From: Anaerolineaceae bacterium UBA6107
Lineage (GTDB): Bacteria > Chloroflexota > Anaerolineae > Anaerolineales > Anaerolineaceae
NCBI GenBank assembly: GCA_002428455.1
Contig: DIWL01000026.1
Span: 1 to 39,765, forward strand
Direction: 5' to 3'
DNA length: 39,765 nt
In this document: positions 16,439 to 25,470 of the stretch, in pieces
How positions within the stretch are numbered: position 1 is the stretch's first letter
Layout: each line of letters begins with the position of its first letter
Notes under the pieces: generated by a model
Told to the model about the DNA's origin: nothing
Seen by the model: the letters and a program-made list of their open reading frames with translations, nothing else
Database searches by the model: none
Program-made: the position numbers and the translations under genes

Positions 16439-17661
16439 GAATCCGCTCCATCACCAGTTTTTTCGACCCTTCCTTCCCTTCAATTGATCAGGACCTGGCC
16501 AGGCTCGCATCCTTAAGTGAAAACTTGCGTGCGACGATCAACGCTCAAGTCATTCCCGTCCTCTCCACCCGCCTGGCTACCGTCCCCTTTCCCTATTACT
16601 TGTCGGGTTTATCCAACACAAAACAGCAATCCATGGTCGCTGCCCTGGGTCAAAAGGCACGTGAACTGGGCTGGCAATACCTTTCGCTCGGACCAGCACT
16701 CCCCGATCATCCATGGTCTTATGCAGCCATACCCCAATTGTTAAGTATCGCCGGGGATATCTTTTGCAGCGCGGTCATCGCGGATGAAAGATGCATTTAC
16801 CCTGCCGCGGTGAGGGCTTCCGCCAACGTGATTCGCGAAACAGCAATCCTCACACCGGATGGTTTCGCCAATCTCAGGTTTGCTGCTCTTGCCAATGTCG
16901 CTCCGGGAGCACCTTTCCTGCCCGCTGCTTATCACAAGCACGCGTCACCCCCTGCCATCTCAATTGCGGTGGAATGCGCGGATGCGGTACTGACAGCGTT
17001 TGACGGTACAACTGATCTCGAAGCTTCCTCCGCTTCCCTTATCAGGCAATTGGAAGATCTGGCGGCGGTGATCAGCAGTATATTCACCAATCTGGCAACA
17101 GGCAGCGGGGTTGATCTACTCGGTTTCGATTTTTCTCCTGCTCCCTTCCCCGTGGACTGGTGCTCATTGGGCGGTGCGGTGGAGAAACTGGGCTTGTCGC
17201 ACATCGGCGGGAGCGGGTCGCTCGCGGCTGTAGCTGTGGTGGCAAATTCGCTCGACAAAGGGAACTGGCCACGCGTGGGGTTCAATGGAATGATGCTGCC
17301 AGTGCTGGAAGATTCTGTCCTTGCCCGGCGTGCCGAACAGGGGTTGCTCACAATCAAAGACCTGCTGCTCTACTCCACCGTTTGCGGTACCGGTCTGGAT
17401 ACCATACCGCTTGCCGGCGCGACAACACAGGAGCAACTCGAATCCATCCTGATGGACGTTGCCGCTCTGTCTGTTCGCCTGGCAAAACCGCTTACCGCGC
17501 GTTTAATGCCAATACCTGGAAAAGCCCCGGGTGATGCAACAGGTTTTGATTTCGAATACTTCGCCAGCAGTCGGGTGATGGCGCTTGAAGGTCAGGAACT
17601 TAAATCCCCGCTGAACGGCGATACCCCGATAATTCTTCAACCTAGAAACAGGCGCGACTGA
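16435..17661 (+). CDS. DUF711 family protein
   Basis: This 408-residue protein belongs to the DUF711 (UPF0210-like) family, whose structure is related to glycyl-radical enzymes but which lacks a proven activity. Recognisable parts are MRIRSITSFFDP at the start, the FANLRFAALANVAPGAPFLPAAY block near residue 140-160 (quoted in parts: FAALANVAPG, PFLPAAYH), SIAVECADAV, and a GSGVDLLGFDFSPAPFP region. It lacks the long regulatory ACT partner protein that often sits beside it in other bacteria. The start ATG overlaps the methyltransferase stop, so the two are probably translated together. It ends 21 bp before the convergent PBP gene. Function unknown. Confidence 0.85.
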   Translation: MRIRSITSFFDPSFPSIDQDLARLASLSENLRATINAQVIPVLSTRLATVPFPYYLSGLSNTKQQSMVAALGQKARELGWQYLSLGPALPDHPWSYAAIPQLLSIAGDIFCSAVIADERCIYPAAVRASANVIRETAILTPDGFANLRFAALANVAPGAPFLPAAYHKHASPPAISIAVECADAVLTAFDGTTDLEASSASLIRQLEDLAAVISSIFTNLATGSGVDLLGFDFSPAPFPVDWCSLGGAVEKLGLSHIGGSGSLAAVAVVANSLDKGNWPRVGFNGMMLPVLEDSVLARRAEQGLLTIKDLLLYSTVCGTGLDTIPLAGATTQEQLESILMDVAALSVRLAKPLTARLMPIPGKAPGDATGFDFEYFASSRVMALEGQELKSPLNGDTPIILQPRNRRD

Positions 17662-17682
17662 TTTACCCGTTGGAACGCCAGA

Positions 17683-20600
17683 TCACGGCGTCAGCGTGTC
17701 TGTCGGGAAGAACGGGAACACCGTCGGCAGCCATGGGAACAGTCCGCCGTCATCCGTCGGCGGGGGTGTGATCTCCCCTTCAAAAGTGGGGGTGATCGTA
17801 GGCGTCGGTGTTTCGGTAGGTGTCATTGTCGGCGTCTTGGTGGGTTTGGGTGTTTTCGTCGGTGTGGGTGTGCGTGTCGGCACCTGGATCTTAAGCCGTA
17901 AAAGTTTTTCGGCATGTCCATCATTGGTCGAGTTCATGAAGAGACGCAGGGTGATCGTGCCATTTTCCACTTTCGTCATGTCCCATGTCAACAACTTCTG
18001 AGGATTTTCAGAAGGTGAGCCACCCGGCTCCACCAGCATCTTCCAGCTTTCTGGATCTTTGCCCACGCCATACTCAAGATAGAAATCTTTGAACTTGTCG
18101 GTTGCATCTATCACGGCGTAAATATCAAGCTTGTCGGATGTGATCGTTTGCTTGTTCTCCAGTCCTACAAACAACAATGTCGGGCGCGGATCATCGGCGC
18201 GGCATTCGCGTTTGGGAACGTAAACAAGCGGTTCAGGAAAATTGATCTCCTCCAGCCATGCTTTACCCTGGTCGGTTCCTTCGATCCATTTCTTCGCCCA
18301 TTTATCGGTTACATTCAGAACCATCAACTCCTTTGAATATCCTTCACAAGCGCTGGAAGCCTTCAAATTCGTCCAGGTATCGATCGTTTCCTTTTTCCAT
18401 AGATCATCTTTAGCTTCTGGAGGAAGGGTGTCTGCTGAGAAGATTTCGGTACGCGTTTTCGGGCAGTATTCTGAAGGCTCAGTGCCCGAGTAAACACAAA
18501 CCTGCTTTTCCACGATCCCATCAGGTCGCGCGAAATCAGCCGGCGAGTTGCTGGTCAGGTAAGGTACAGCTACTTCCATGAACTGGCTCCAGATCGGTGC
18601 CGCGCCTGAAACACCTGATGTATCCACCATGGGTGTGTTATCTGCGTTGCCCACCCAAACCCCCACCACCAGGTCAGGGGTATAACCAATGGTCCAGTTA
18701 TCCCGGTATTCATTGGTCGTACCGGTTTTAGCAGCCGCCGGGAAGGATAGATTGAGGATCGAGTTGGTGCCGAACATCGGCGCGCGGGCAGCCGCGTCTG
18801 ACAGGATTGATGTGATGAGGTAAGCGTGCTCTGCCCGCATCACCTGCTTCGCTTCCTGCGGCTGCAATTCATAGATGATATTGCCTGAGTGGTCTTCGAT
18901 CCGCGTGATCGCAACGGGCTCAACCTTTTTTCCGTTATTGGCAAAAACGCTGAACGCCGAGGTCATTTCGTACAGCGTGACCTCCCCTCCGCCCAGGGTA
19001 AGGGATAAACCGTAGTCATTTTGAGTGAGCGTTGTGATCCCCAACTGGCGCGCAAAAGCGATCAATCCATCCTCTTCAGCGGTGGCGGGATCATCGTAAA
19101 TGCCCACAAATTCCAGCGCTTTTACCGCGGGAACGTTGTAAGAGTTGGCCAGCGCAGAGCGCAGGCTCATTGGGCCATGGTATCTTCCGTCATAATTGAC
19201 CGGTTTATAGGGATCCCGTGTGTCATTGGGATCACCAGAAGGTGGAAACTCGCTCGGTACATCCCATAAAATCGTAGCCGGTGTCCAGCCTTTCTTAAAA
19301 GCAGCAGCATAGGTCAAAGGTTTAATTGAGGAGCCCGGTTGGCGGGGTTGCAATGCCATATTGATCTGCCCGGCTATCTCATCGTTGTAAAAATCAGCTG
19401 AACCTGTCATGGCGAGGATTTCACCGGTGTCCGGCTTTAATGCAACCAGCGCGCCGTCAGTCGCGTTTTTTTCAGCCAGCGCCTCCACCTGTTCCTTCAC
19501 GATACGATCCGCTTCCTTCTGTAGTTGCGGATCCAGGGTTGTAAAAACCCGGAAGCCGGAACGGTAGATCAGTTGTGGATCATATTGCTGTTCAAGCAGG
19601 TAACGGATATATGTGACCCAGTGCGGATACACCATCGGGTTGGTCCGCTGCTTGAAATCATAATTTTCCATCTCAACATAAGCATCAGCTGCCTGTTGTG
19701 CCTCCAGGCACACGCGTTCCGGGCTGTTGCTGACTTCGATGCAGCCTCTCTCCTGGCTCAGGTTGTACATGGCGATCAATACCTGTTTGTTGCGATTCAG
19801 GGTATCTTCACGATTATTAAAAATATCATACACACTGGGTGCCTGCGGCAAGCCTGCCAGGAATGCAGACTCCGCCAAAGTGAGGTCTCTGGCGTTCTTG
19901 TTAAAGTAGGTCTCGGCAGCGGCTTGTATTCCATAGGCCATGTTGCCGTAATTGATCTCGTTCAGGTAGAGCTCAAGGATTTCGTCCTTTGAGTAGCGCC
20001 TGGTGATCTCTGAGGAGAGAATGATCTCCTTGGCTTTGCGCCGATATGAGACTTCCACGCGCTCTTCGGGTGAGAAGAATAAGGTTCGCGCCAGCTGCTG
20101 TGTTATGGTCGAAGCCCCTGAGACAACCTCGCCGCTGGTGTAATTGGATACCATCGCGCGTGCCAGTGCAAAAATATCAAAACCCGGGTGGTTGTAAAAT
20201 TCCTTGTCCTCAATGGCAAGCGTGGCAGCCAGGACGTAAGGAGAAATGTCTTCGATCTTGGTGTATGTTCGACGCCCGGCATTGGGATCGATCATTTCGT
20301 AGATCATCAGACCGTTGCGGTCATAAAAACGCGTCGTCTCGAACTGCGAGGCATGACCCTGGATGTCATCCACGCTGGGTAGAGTGGCAGCAATTGAGAA
20401 ATATTGAAACACCAGGAAAACACCGGCGATCACTGCCCCCAGTACCGCCAGGAATAGCAACAAAACGATCACTTTCACAAAACAACCTCCAAAATCATAC
20501 CGTGGCTTTACACTGCCATTCGCTGGTGGTTTCTTGCTACCCCTCGCGTCTGTTGTGGTTGCCTTTCCAGTACCTTTCCGGGCAGCCTTTCCACCCGGAG

Positions 20601-21219
20601 TTACACTTGATGCAGAATTTCCATTTGAGGGTGTGACTTTCATCCGGGAAGGCTGGCGACTTTCTCCTGGTGCGGGTTCCATTCTTCTGACATGAAGTGC
20701 CGAAGGGGTAACACGCGTTGCAGCGAGGTCCACCTCGTCAACCTTTCTGGGCAACTCATCGGCGAGTCCCGGAGGAGGTGCCATCTTTTCATCAAGATTG
20801 ATCTCAACGGCAACTTCACCGTTCGTCGCAGGTGCAGCGTTTACAGTGGGTTGATCCTCAAGGGGGCTGCTTGGCACCTGGATCGGCTTTGTGTCAGTCA
20901 ATAGGCTCCCGTCTTCAGGGAACTGCCAGAGATAGCCCGGCGGCTCTTCCGGGTTGGGCAGGGGTTGTGATTTTCCTAGCATCGGTCGATCAGGATCCGG
21001 TATGGATTGCACCTGATCCTGTATCGGTTCTTCTGCACCCGGCTGCTCTATTGAGTTACCCTTTATGGGCTCGATCAAATTCTGCAAGGGTTCTGTGTTA
21101 CCCACGGCCGGTTCATCTGACCCTGCCAACTCTTGTGTTGAGTTATTCTTTATTTCTTCAGGATTTTCTGAATCCCCGTCTGTAACATATCCGTTATTTG
21201 GTTTATCTGTATCGGTCAT
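17683..21219 (-). CDS. Class A penicillin-binding protein (PBP1a type) with long cytoplasmic tail and Thr/Pro C-terminus
   Basis: This bifunctional enzyme builds peptidoglycan by glycan polymerisation and peptide cross-linking. At 1178 residues it is long for the family. Residues 1-245 are a low-complexity acidic and Pro-rich cytoplasmic tail. One membrane helix lies at ~248-272. The GT51 transglycosylase has the catalytic Glu in AIEDKEFYNHPGFD (~335-348) and STITQQLARTLFF. The transpeptidase has the active-site SSIK (~630-633) in PGSSIKPL, the SYN motif in ANSYNVPA and KTGT before TNEYRDNW. After ~1100 there is a run of Thr-Pro repeats, common in Chloroflexota surface proteins. All catalytic residues are present. 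It is divergent from the glycosidase-like gene; the tail might bind regulators. Confidence 0.96.
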   Translation of the reverse strand: MTDTDKPNNGYVTDGDSENPEEIKNNSTQELAGSDEPAVGNTEPLQNLIEPIKGNSIEQPGAEEPIQDQVQSIPDPDRPMLGKSQPLPNPEEPPGYLWQFPEDGSLLTDTKPIQVPSSPLEDQPTVNAAPATNGEVAVEINLDEKMAPPPGLADELPRKVDEVDLAATRVTPSALHVRRMEPAPGESRQPSRMKVTPSNGNSASSVTPGGKAARKGTGKATTTDARGSKKPPANGSVKPRYDFGGCFVKVIVLLLFLAVLGAVIAGVFLVFQYFSIAATLPSVDDIQGHASQFETTRFYDRNGLMIYEMIDPNAGRRTYTKIEDISPYVLAATLAIEDKEFYNHPGFDIFALARAMVSNYTSGEVVSGASTITQQLARTLFFSPEERVEVSYRRKAKEIILSSEITRRYSKDEILELYLNEINYGNMAYGIQAAAETYFNKNARDLTLAESAFLAGLPQAPSVYDIFNNREDTLNRNKQVLIAMYNLSQERGCIEVSNSPERVCLEAQQAADAYVEMENYDFKQRTNPMVYPHWVTYIRYLLEQQYDPQLIYRSGFRVFTTLDPQLQKEADRIVKEQVEALAEKNATDGALVALKPDTGEILAMTGSADFYNDEIAGQINMALQPRQPGSSIKPLTYAAAFKKGWTPATILWDVPSEFPPSGDPNDTRDPYKPVNYDGRYHGPMSLRSALANSYNVPAVKALEFVGIYDDPATAEEDGLIAFARQLGITTLTQNDYGLSLTLGGGEVTLYEMTSAFSVFANNGKKVEPVAITRIEDHSGNIIYELQPQEAKQVMRAEHAYLITSILSDAAARAPMFGTNSILNLSFPAAAKTGTTNEYRDNWTIGYTPDLVVGVWVGNADNTPMVDTSGVSGAAPIWSQFMEVAVPYLTSNSPADFARPDGIVEKQVCVYSGTEPSEYCPKTRTEIFSADTLPPEAKDDLWKKETIDTWTNLKASSACEGYSKELMVLNVTDKWAKKWIEGTDQGKAWLEEINFPEPLVYVPKRECRADDPRPTLLFVGLENKQTITSDKLDIYAVIDATDKFKDFYLEYGVGKDPESWKMLVEPGGSPSENPQKLLTWDMTKVENGTITLRLFMNSTNDGHAEKLLRLKIQVPTRTPTPTKTPKPTKTPTMTPTETPTPTITPTFEGEITPPPTDDGGLFPWLPTVFPFFPTDTLTP

Positions 21220-21273
21220 GATCTCTCTTAGACATTATTTCAATTGTAATAATTTGATTCTAGCATAAATCAA

Positions 21274-21302
21274 TTGACCCCTGCAAAGTTCACTCTTACA
21301 AT
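21274..21302 (+). promoter_or_regulatory. Strong promoter giving a leaderless transcript
   Basis: TTGACC at 21274-21279 and TACAAT at 21297-21302 are 17 bp apart. The transcript start expected 6-7 bases on falls at the ATG at 21309. No ribosome-binding sequence lies between, so the message is probably leaderless. Confidence 0.65.
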
Positions 21303-21308
21303 GTCCCT

Positions 21309-23639
21309 ATGCCGCAATCGCAAAAAACCGATGCATTCTGCCAGATCCTCAGCGCGGATGTGCGCTTCAGCCTGCCCGACGTGATGAATGACCAGGTCTG
21401 GGAACTAAACCCAGGCATTAGCCAGCCGCGCGCATTATCGCTGATAACAACATACGGATTTCGTGCCAGCCAGATGCATGTTTTTCCTGAATTCACACTG
21501 GAAGACCAGGTCATCACGGATCCTGTGGAATATTCAAAATTCCCTGAGATCACTTACTCATCAACAAATTTCACTGTAGTAAAATTTTCACCCTTTCAGG
21601 ACATAGACGTTTTTTACAGGTTGTGGGTTCCGACCTCCCAGATCATCGTTGGTGAGTTGGCTTGTGTCAATAACTCCCCACACACAAAAACCCTCGGTGT
21701 GGATTGGCTTGTTCACCTGATCCCGGTTAACAACGGTAGTCCCATGAGACAGGTGCCCATGGGATTGAGCACAGTGCTGCAAGGGGAATGTGCTGATCTG
21801 TTCCCGGTTTTTTATCTGGCTGGTGGTGCGTATGCCTCCAGCGCAGCCATTCCGGGTCTGGCAACCAAGCTGTTGCTCATGCCCGGCGCGGACAAGCGAT
21901 TAACCTGGGCACTCGCCTCACACACATCCATGGACGCTTCCTTTCAACAGGCACGGCAGTTTTCGTCAAAGTCTCTTGATGTGGAGCAGCTCAAGTTCGA
22001 AATGGCCGACAAGCGCGATCTGCTTATGTGCGAAACTGCTCATCAGGATATTACGCAAATGCTCGAGCGATCTAACCTTCGCGCCCGCCAATTTGTCATG
22101 CCGGCGCTCCAGCAATTCAATCAGCCCACCTACGTAACCACCCGTGATGCCAACACCGGTTCCTATCCCCGTTTGGATATCCTCGAGATTAACCCCGGCT
22201 GGAGTGGGCAAACCCTGCCCGAGATCCTCCTGCTGGCAGAAAACCTGTTACCTGGCAATTTCGGGGTGATCAAAGGATTGCTGCAAAACATGTTCACCCA
22301 CCAATCACCCGATGGCAGTATTGACCACCAGGTGGGTCCCAACGGTCCACGCACCGGGCATTCAGCCCTGCCTATCCTCTCACAATTGGTCGCGAATCTT
22401 TATCCCTACCTGGAGGATCTCAACTGGCTCGAAGAAATTCACCCCCGGTTGCTCGCATTCTTGAAGACCTGGATCACGATCAATGCCAGTGATTTGTTGG
22501 AGATACGGGAGTTATCTCACCCGATTCAAGTGGGGATTGAACTCAACAACCCGCAGTCTGGTCTTCTTCCCTCGGATCTCTGGATCCGGTTGAAGAGCAG
22601 TGACAACATCCTCGTTCCCTCACTTCTCTTGCGGGAGGTGAGTGCGCTGCTTCAAATCACCCATCTGTTACAAAAAGAAACTGAGGTTGACTGGTTGGAG
22701 CAGGTGCGGGAGCTTTTACGCGCACTCCTGGAACATCTCTGGGACAACAATAACGCGACCTTCATCCAACCGGACCGTTCTACCGGGCAGGCATCCAAAG
22801 GGTTGATCATCCATCAATACCGCAAGAATGGTGCCTTTAAGCCTGTGCGCCGGTTGCCGCGCAGCGGCCGCATCTACGTGCGTATTTGCGGAGAAAACCG
22901 TGTATCCACGCGTTTTTGCTGCCGCATCCAAGGCACGAATGAGAATGAACGTATAGAAATGTTGATTCAACAATCCAACCTGCTCGCCGCGGGTCAGGCA
23001 TGGGTTTGTGTCAGCGAAAAGGCCTTTTCTTCAGTCGATTCTGTCACAATCATAGACCTGCCTGTTGGATCAACGCTTGAAATTGGTCAGGCTGATCTGA
23101 TGGAAAAAGATCTCACTGGTTTTCTCGTCCTGTACGCTGGCTTTCTTTCTCCTTCGCGTGTCGCCCGTTTTTTACGCGCAAACCCGATCAAGCAATTTTT
23201 TTCTGAGCACTCAGGCGCGTTGATCTCACTTGACAGAAAAGGGGCAATGCTTCCCGCGCCCGCTTATATTGTGACGTTGATCGTAAAGGGTCTCTTGCGA
23301 TACAAACGCATCAGCCTGGCAGAAGAGTTGTATCACTGCCAGTTCATCGACCGTTTACGCGTAAAGCAACCCGCGACACGCGGAGCGCCACCCGTAACGC
23401 TGAGAACAATTGACGATCTTGCACCGGTAAACCTGTTTCTCAACATTCGCGGCCTGGTCCGGATAACCGGCAAAGAGGTCATCCTCTCGCATTTTATTAA
23501 GCGACAACTGGATGCAGTTACGGTACAATATAATAAAGTTGAATTGAAAATGAAACCCTTTGTGACTGAGTTACGTACCCAAACCGGCGAGGTCATCTAT
23601 CTGAACCGTGCCGGCCCCAACCGGTTGATGCTCGAATAA
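21309..23639 (+). CDS. Putative glycosidase-like (alpha/alpha)6 protein
   Basis: I recognise no exact family for this 776-residue soluble protein. The first ~280 residues are beta-rich with aromatic strands (YRLWVPTSQIIVGELACVNN, GVDWLVHLIPVN), like the beta-sandwich placed before an (alpha/alpha)6 barrel in GH63, GH15 and related glycosidases. The part from ~300 holds helical stretches with matching turns (NPGWSGQTLPEILLLAENLL, PDGSIDHQVGPNG, HSALPILSQLV). A region ~500-610 looks inserted and beta-rich. Clear catalytic carboxylates could not be assigned. There is no signal peptide, so a cytoplasmic role in glycan or storage-sugar handling is possible but only inferred. It is divergent from PBP1a and is followed 19 bp later by two c-di-AMP receptor genes, perhaps co-transcribed. 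Confidence 0.5.
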   Translation: MPQSQKTDAFCQILSADVRFSLPDVMNDQVWELNPGISQPRALSLITTYGFRASQMHVFPEFTLEDQVITDPVEYSKFPEITYSSTNFTVVKFSPFQDIDVFYRLWVPTSQIIVGELACVNNSPHTKTLGVDWLVHLIPVNNGSPMRQVPMGLSTVLQGECADLFPVFYLAGGAYASSAAIPGLATKLLLMPGADKRLTWALASHTSMDASFQQARQFSSKSLDVEQLKFEMADKRDLLMCETAHQDITQMLERSNLRARQFVMPALQQFNQPTYVTTRDANTGSYPRLDILEINPGWSGQTLPEILLLAENLLPGNFGVIKGLLQNMFTHQSPDGSIDHQVGPNGPRTGHSALPILSQLVANLYPYLEDLNWLEEIHPRLLAFLKTWITINASDLLEIRELSHPIQVGIELNNPQSGLLPSDLWIRLKSSDNILVPSLLLREVSALLQITHLLQKETEVDWLEQVRELLRALLEHLWDNNNATFIQPDRSTGQASKGLIIHQYRKNGAFKPVRRLPRSGRIYVRICGENRVSTRFCCRIQGTNENERIEMLIQQSNLLAAGQAWVCVSEKAFSSVDSVTIIDLPVGSTLEIGQADLMEKDLTGFLVLYAGFLSPSRVARFLRANPIKQFFSEHSGALISLDRKGAMLPAPAYIVTLIVKGLLRYKRISLAEELYHCQFIDRLRVKQPATRGAPPVTLRTIDDLAPVNLFLNIRGLVRITGKEVILSHFIKRQLDAVTVQYNKVELKMKPFVTELRTQTGEVIYLNRAGPNRLMLE

Positions 23640-23658
23640 CGAAAGGAGGATGCCGCAG

Positions 23659-24006
23659 ATGACGAAAAAAACGAATGAGTCATGCAACACTATGTTAATA
23701 GCTGTTGTTCAATCCCAAGACGCAGATATCGTTGAATCAATCTTGCAGGAAATGAACGTTTCGATTACCCGCCTGCCAAGCACTGGGGCGTTTCTTGGTC
23801 GACGCAACGCCACGTTGTTGATCGGTATTCCCTGTGAACGTCAACAACAGATCGTTGAGGCGCTGAAAGAGAATTGCCGCCAACGAATCGAGTACATCGC
23901 TGTCCCGCTGGAAAGCGCCCCGCTACCCATGCCTGCGCCAACCCCGGTAACCGTGGGTGGGGCAACTGTGTTTGCGCTTGAAGTCGAATATTACGAGGAG
24001 TTGTAG
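23659..24006 (+). CDS. DarA-like cyclic-di-AMP receptor (PII-like), first copy
   Basis: This 115-residue protein matches the DarA/PstA family, PII-like trimers that bind c-di-AMP. It keeps the family pattern: a first strand LIAVVQSQD, the RLPSTGAFLGRRNATLLIG segment corresponding to TTGGFL-x-GNTT of DarA (ligand loop), and the C-terminal VGGATVFALEVE strand. A long Pro-rich loop (~88-96) fits the large B-loop. Two ATGs are in frame; the one at 23650 lies inside the ribosome-binding site AAAGGAGG, so the ATG at 23659, nine bases after it, was chosen. A second family member follows two bases after its stop. No target protein is apparent from sequence. Confidence 0.85.
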   Translation: MTKKTNESCNTMLIAVVQSQDADIVESILQEMNVSITRLPSTGAFLGRRNATLLIGIPCERQQQIVEALKENCRQRIEYIAVPLESAPLPMPAPTPVTVGGATVFALEVEYYEEL

Positions 24007-24008
24007 CC

Positions 24009-24275
24009 ATGAAGATGATCATTGCCATCGTAAATGACGAGGATTCAGAGCAGGTAACTCACGCGCTCACTCACGCCGAATTCCGTGTGACCACGATCGC
24101 GTCCACCGGTGGTTTTTTAAGGCGTGGGCTCTCTACCTTATTGTGCGCTTTTGAAGACGAGCAACTCGCTGCCGCCCTTACTGTTTTCCATAGTTGTTTT
24201 CCGCCGGTTAATGGCGAGCCGCAAAAACGCTGCAAGATCTTCGTCCTAAACGTCGCAGAAACACACCACTTCTAA
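24009..24275 (+). CDS. DarA-like cyclic-di-AMP receptor, short second copy
   Basis: This 88-residue protein is a diverged second member of the same family. It has MKMIIAIVNDED at the start and VTTIASTGGFLRRGLSTLL, which is closer to the DarA ligand loop than the first copy. It lacks the VGGATVF strand and has only a short loop (PPVNGEPQKRC), then ends KIFVLNVAETHHF. It could be a partner that forms mixed trimers, or one that binds another ligand. It starts two bases after the first copy with GAGGAG just inside that gene's end, so the two are translated together. It is convergent with the AMMECR1 gene, with about 28 bp between. Confidence 0.75.
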   Translation: MKMIIAIVNDEDSEQVTHALTHAEFRVTTIASTGGFLRRGLSTLLCAFEDEQLAAALTVFHSCFPPVNGEPQKRCKIFVLNVAETHHF

Positions 24276-24303
24276 ACAAATTTACGAATATTTGCTGTTT
24301 TGC

Positions 24304-24873
24304 CTACTCGTGGAATTCCTCCACGCGGTAGGTTTTAACTTTAAGCATCTTGTGCTTCCATGCGTCGGAAGGGGAACCCATTTTTGCGCAAAGATGAGCA
24401 AGGAAGGTTTCCGCCTGCGGAAGTTGGTCCCACACCTGTGGCAAAAAAGTAGCCCGCCGGTACCCGTCTTGCAGGATCACGCCATCCACACCCGGGGTTA
24501 ACACCCGCGCCAGGTCGCCTGGCGCATCGTAAGTGAGCTCCACCGGAGCGGTTAGCCGCGAAATTTCAATATTAAGATCAGGCAATTCAGCTTTGGTCAG
24601 CGGCGGAAAGCGGTAATCCTCAAACGCGGCTTGATAAGCGTGTTCACGCACATCCAAAGCCAGGCTCTGGTGCGCTTCCAGGCTGCCGATGCAACCACGC
24701 AAATCACCATGCCGTGTCAGCGTCACGAACGAAGCTCCCTGCTCGAGTAGATTCGGTGATAATCCTGCGAGGTTCACTACTGGTTCCGGCAGTTGGTTCA
24801 GCACATTCGAGATCGTTTCACGCGCCAGTTTTAACAGGTATTGCTTTTCGTCTTCAGTCAGTATCGTGTTCAT
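24304..24873 (-). CDS. amrA: AMMECR1 domain protein (AmmeMemoRadiSam system protein A)
   Basis: This 189-residue protein is a full AMMECR1 domain. The signature LRGCIGSLEAHQSL lies near residue 55, followed by AYQAAFEDYRFPPLT, LNIEISRLT, and LQDGYRRATFLPQVWDQ with the closing Cys-free helix. The start was set at the ATG at 24873. The frame stays open for 57 codons upstream, but that part overlaps the flavin reductase gene on the same strand in another frame and is not conserved-looking. The two genes overlap by 20 bp and are likely coupled. The family often neighbours Memo and radical SAM genes as AmmeMemoRadiSam, but neither is present here. Its reaction is unknown. Confidence 0.88.
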   Translation of the reverse strand: MNTILTEDEKQYLLKLARETISNVLNQLPEPVVNLAGLSPNLLEQGASFVTLTRHGDLRGCIGSLEAHQSLALDVREHAYQAAFEDYRFPPLTKAELPDLNIEISRLTAPVELTYDAPGDLARVLTPGVDGVILQDGYRRATFLPQVWDQLPQAETFLAHLCAKMGSPSDAWKHKMLKVKTYRVEEFHE

Positions 24874-25351
24874 TCTCAATCCTGTGATAGCCCCGGTTGA
24901 AATAGACCAGCGGTACGTGATTCTCCACTTTCGATGCATGCAGCACTTCCCCCACGTAAAGCGTTGAATTGGGCATCGCGTAAGAATGCACCACCCTGCA
25001 CAATACCCACGCCGCGGCATCCGCGAGTGTAGGTATCTCTTCAAACAGGTGATCGACTGTTAATCCTGCAAAGCGGTCATCCTGTTCGCTCACATGTCCG
25101 GCAAACCGCTCGGATAATTCCTCCTGCCCGACGGAAAGAATGTTGATGGCAAAAGTGCCAACCCTGTCGACCATTTGCTTCGTTCTGGTGTTATTGGCTA
25201 TGGTTACCGTCACCAGCGGGGGGTCCACCGAGACCGAAGTGAATGAATTCACAGTCATCCCGTGTTGCTGATGCCTGTCCCCCGTGGTCAAAATGGCGAC
25301 CCCGCTCACCCAGCGTCGCATGACTTCACGCAAATCAACCGGCGTCATCAT
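24854..25351 (-). CDS. Flavin reductase family protein
   Basis: This 165-residue protein is an FMN-binding split-barrel flavin reductase of the type that supplies reduced flavin to a partner oxygenase or electron carrier. Seen are FTSVSVDPPLVTVTIAN (~36-52), FAINILSVGQEELSERFA (~73-90), and a C-terminal LVYFNRGYHRI, all typical. The N-terminal VSGVAILTTGD strand is also present. It is the upstream partner of the amrA-like gene, with a 20-bp overlap. No monooxygenase is nearby, so the electron acceptor is unknown. About 120 bp separate it from the divergent amidase gene. Confidence 0.92.
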   Translation of the reverse strand: MMTPVDLREVMRRWVSGVAILTTGDRHQQHGMTVNSFTSVSVDPPLVTVTIANNTRTKQMVDRVGTFAINILSVGQEELSERFAGHVSEQDDRFAGLTVDHLFEEIPTLADAAAWVLCRVVHSYAMPNSTLYVGEVLHASKVENHVPLVYFNRGYHRIENEHDTD

Positions 25352-25443
25352 CTAAGAAACACCTCACTCTCTCATACTCATAACCCGGCAGGTGAAAGTC
25401 AACTGAAATAAACCTGCCATGTTTCTTATTATGGCATAAACCT

Positions 25444-25452
25444 TGCTATAAT
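25444..25452 (+). promoter_or_regulatory. Extended -10 promoter of the amidase operon
   Basis: TGCTATAAT ends 18 bases before the ATG at 25471. A TTTCTT about 19 bp upstream is a poor -35 box. The element is the likely promoter for the amidase and L,D-transpeptidase genes. Confidence 0.6.
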
Positions 25453-25470
25453 TCAAAGAACGAGTTGACT

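Noticed and set aside
17790..17880. GT-rich repeat block at the end of the PBP gene, and a similar one at 26945-27060
   Set aside because: Both encode Thr-Pro linkers in frame; they are coding low-complexity sequence.
24874..25044. Longer N-terminus for the AMMECR1 gene
   Set aside because: It reads a different frame of the flavin reductase gene and lacks family similarity.
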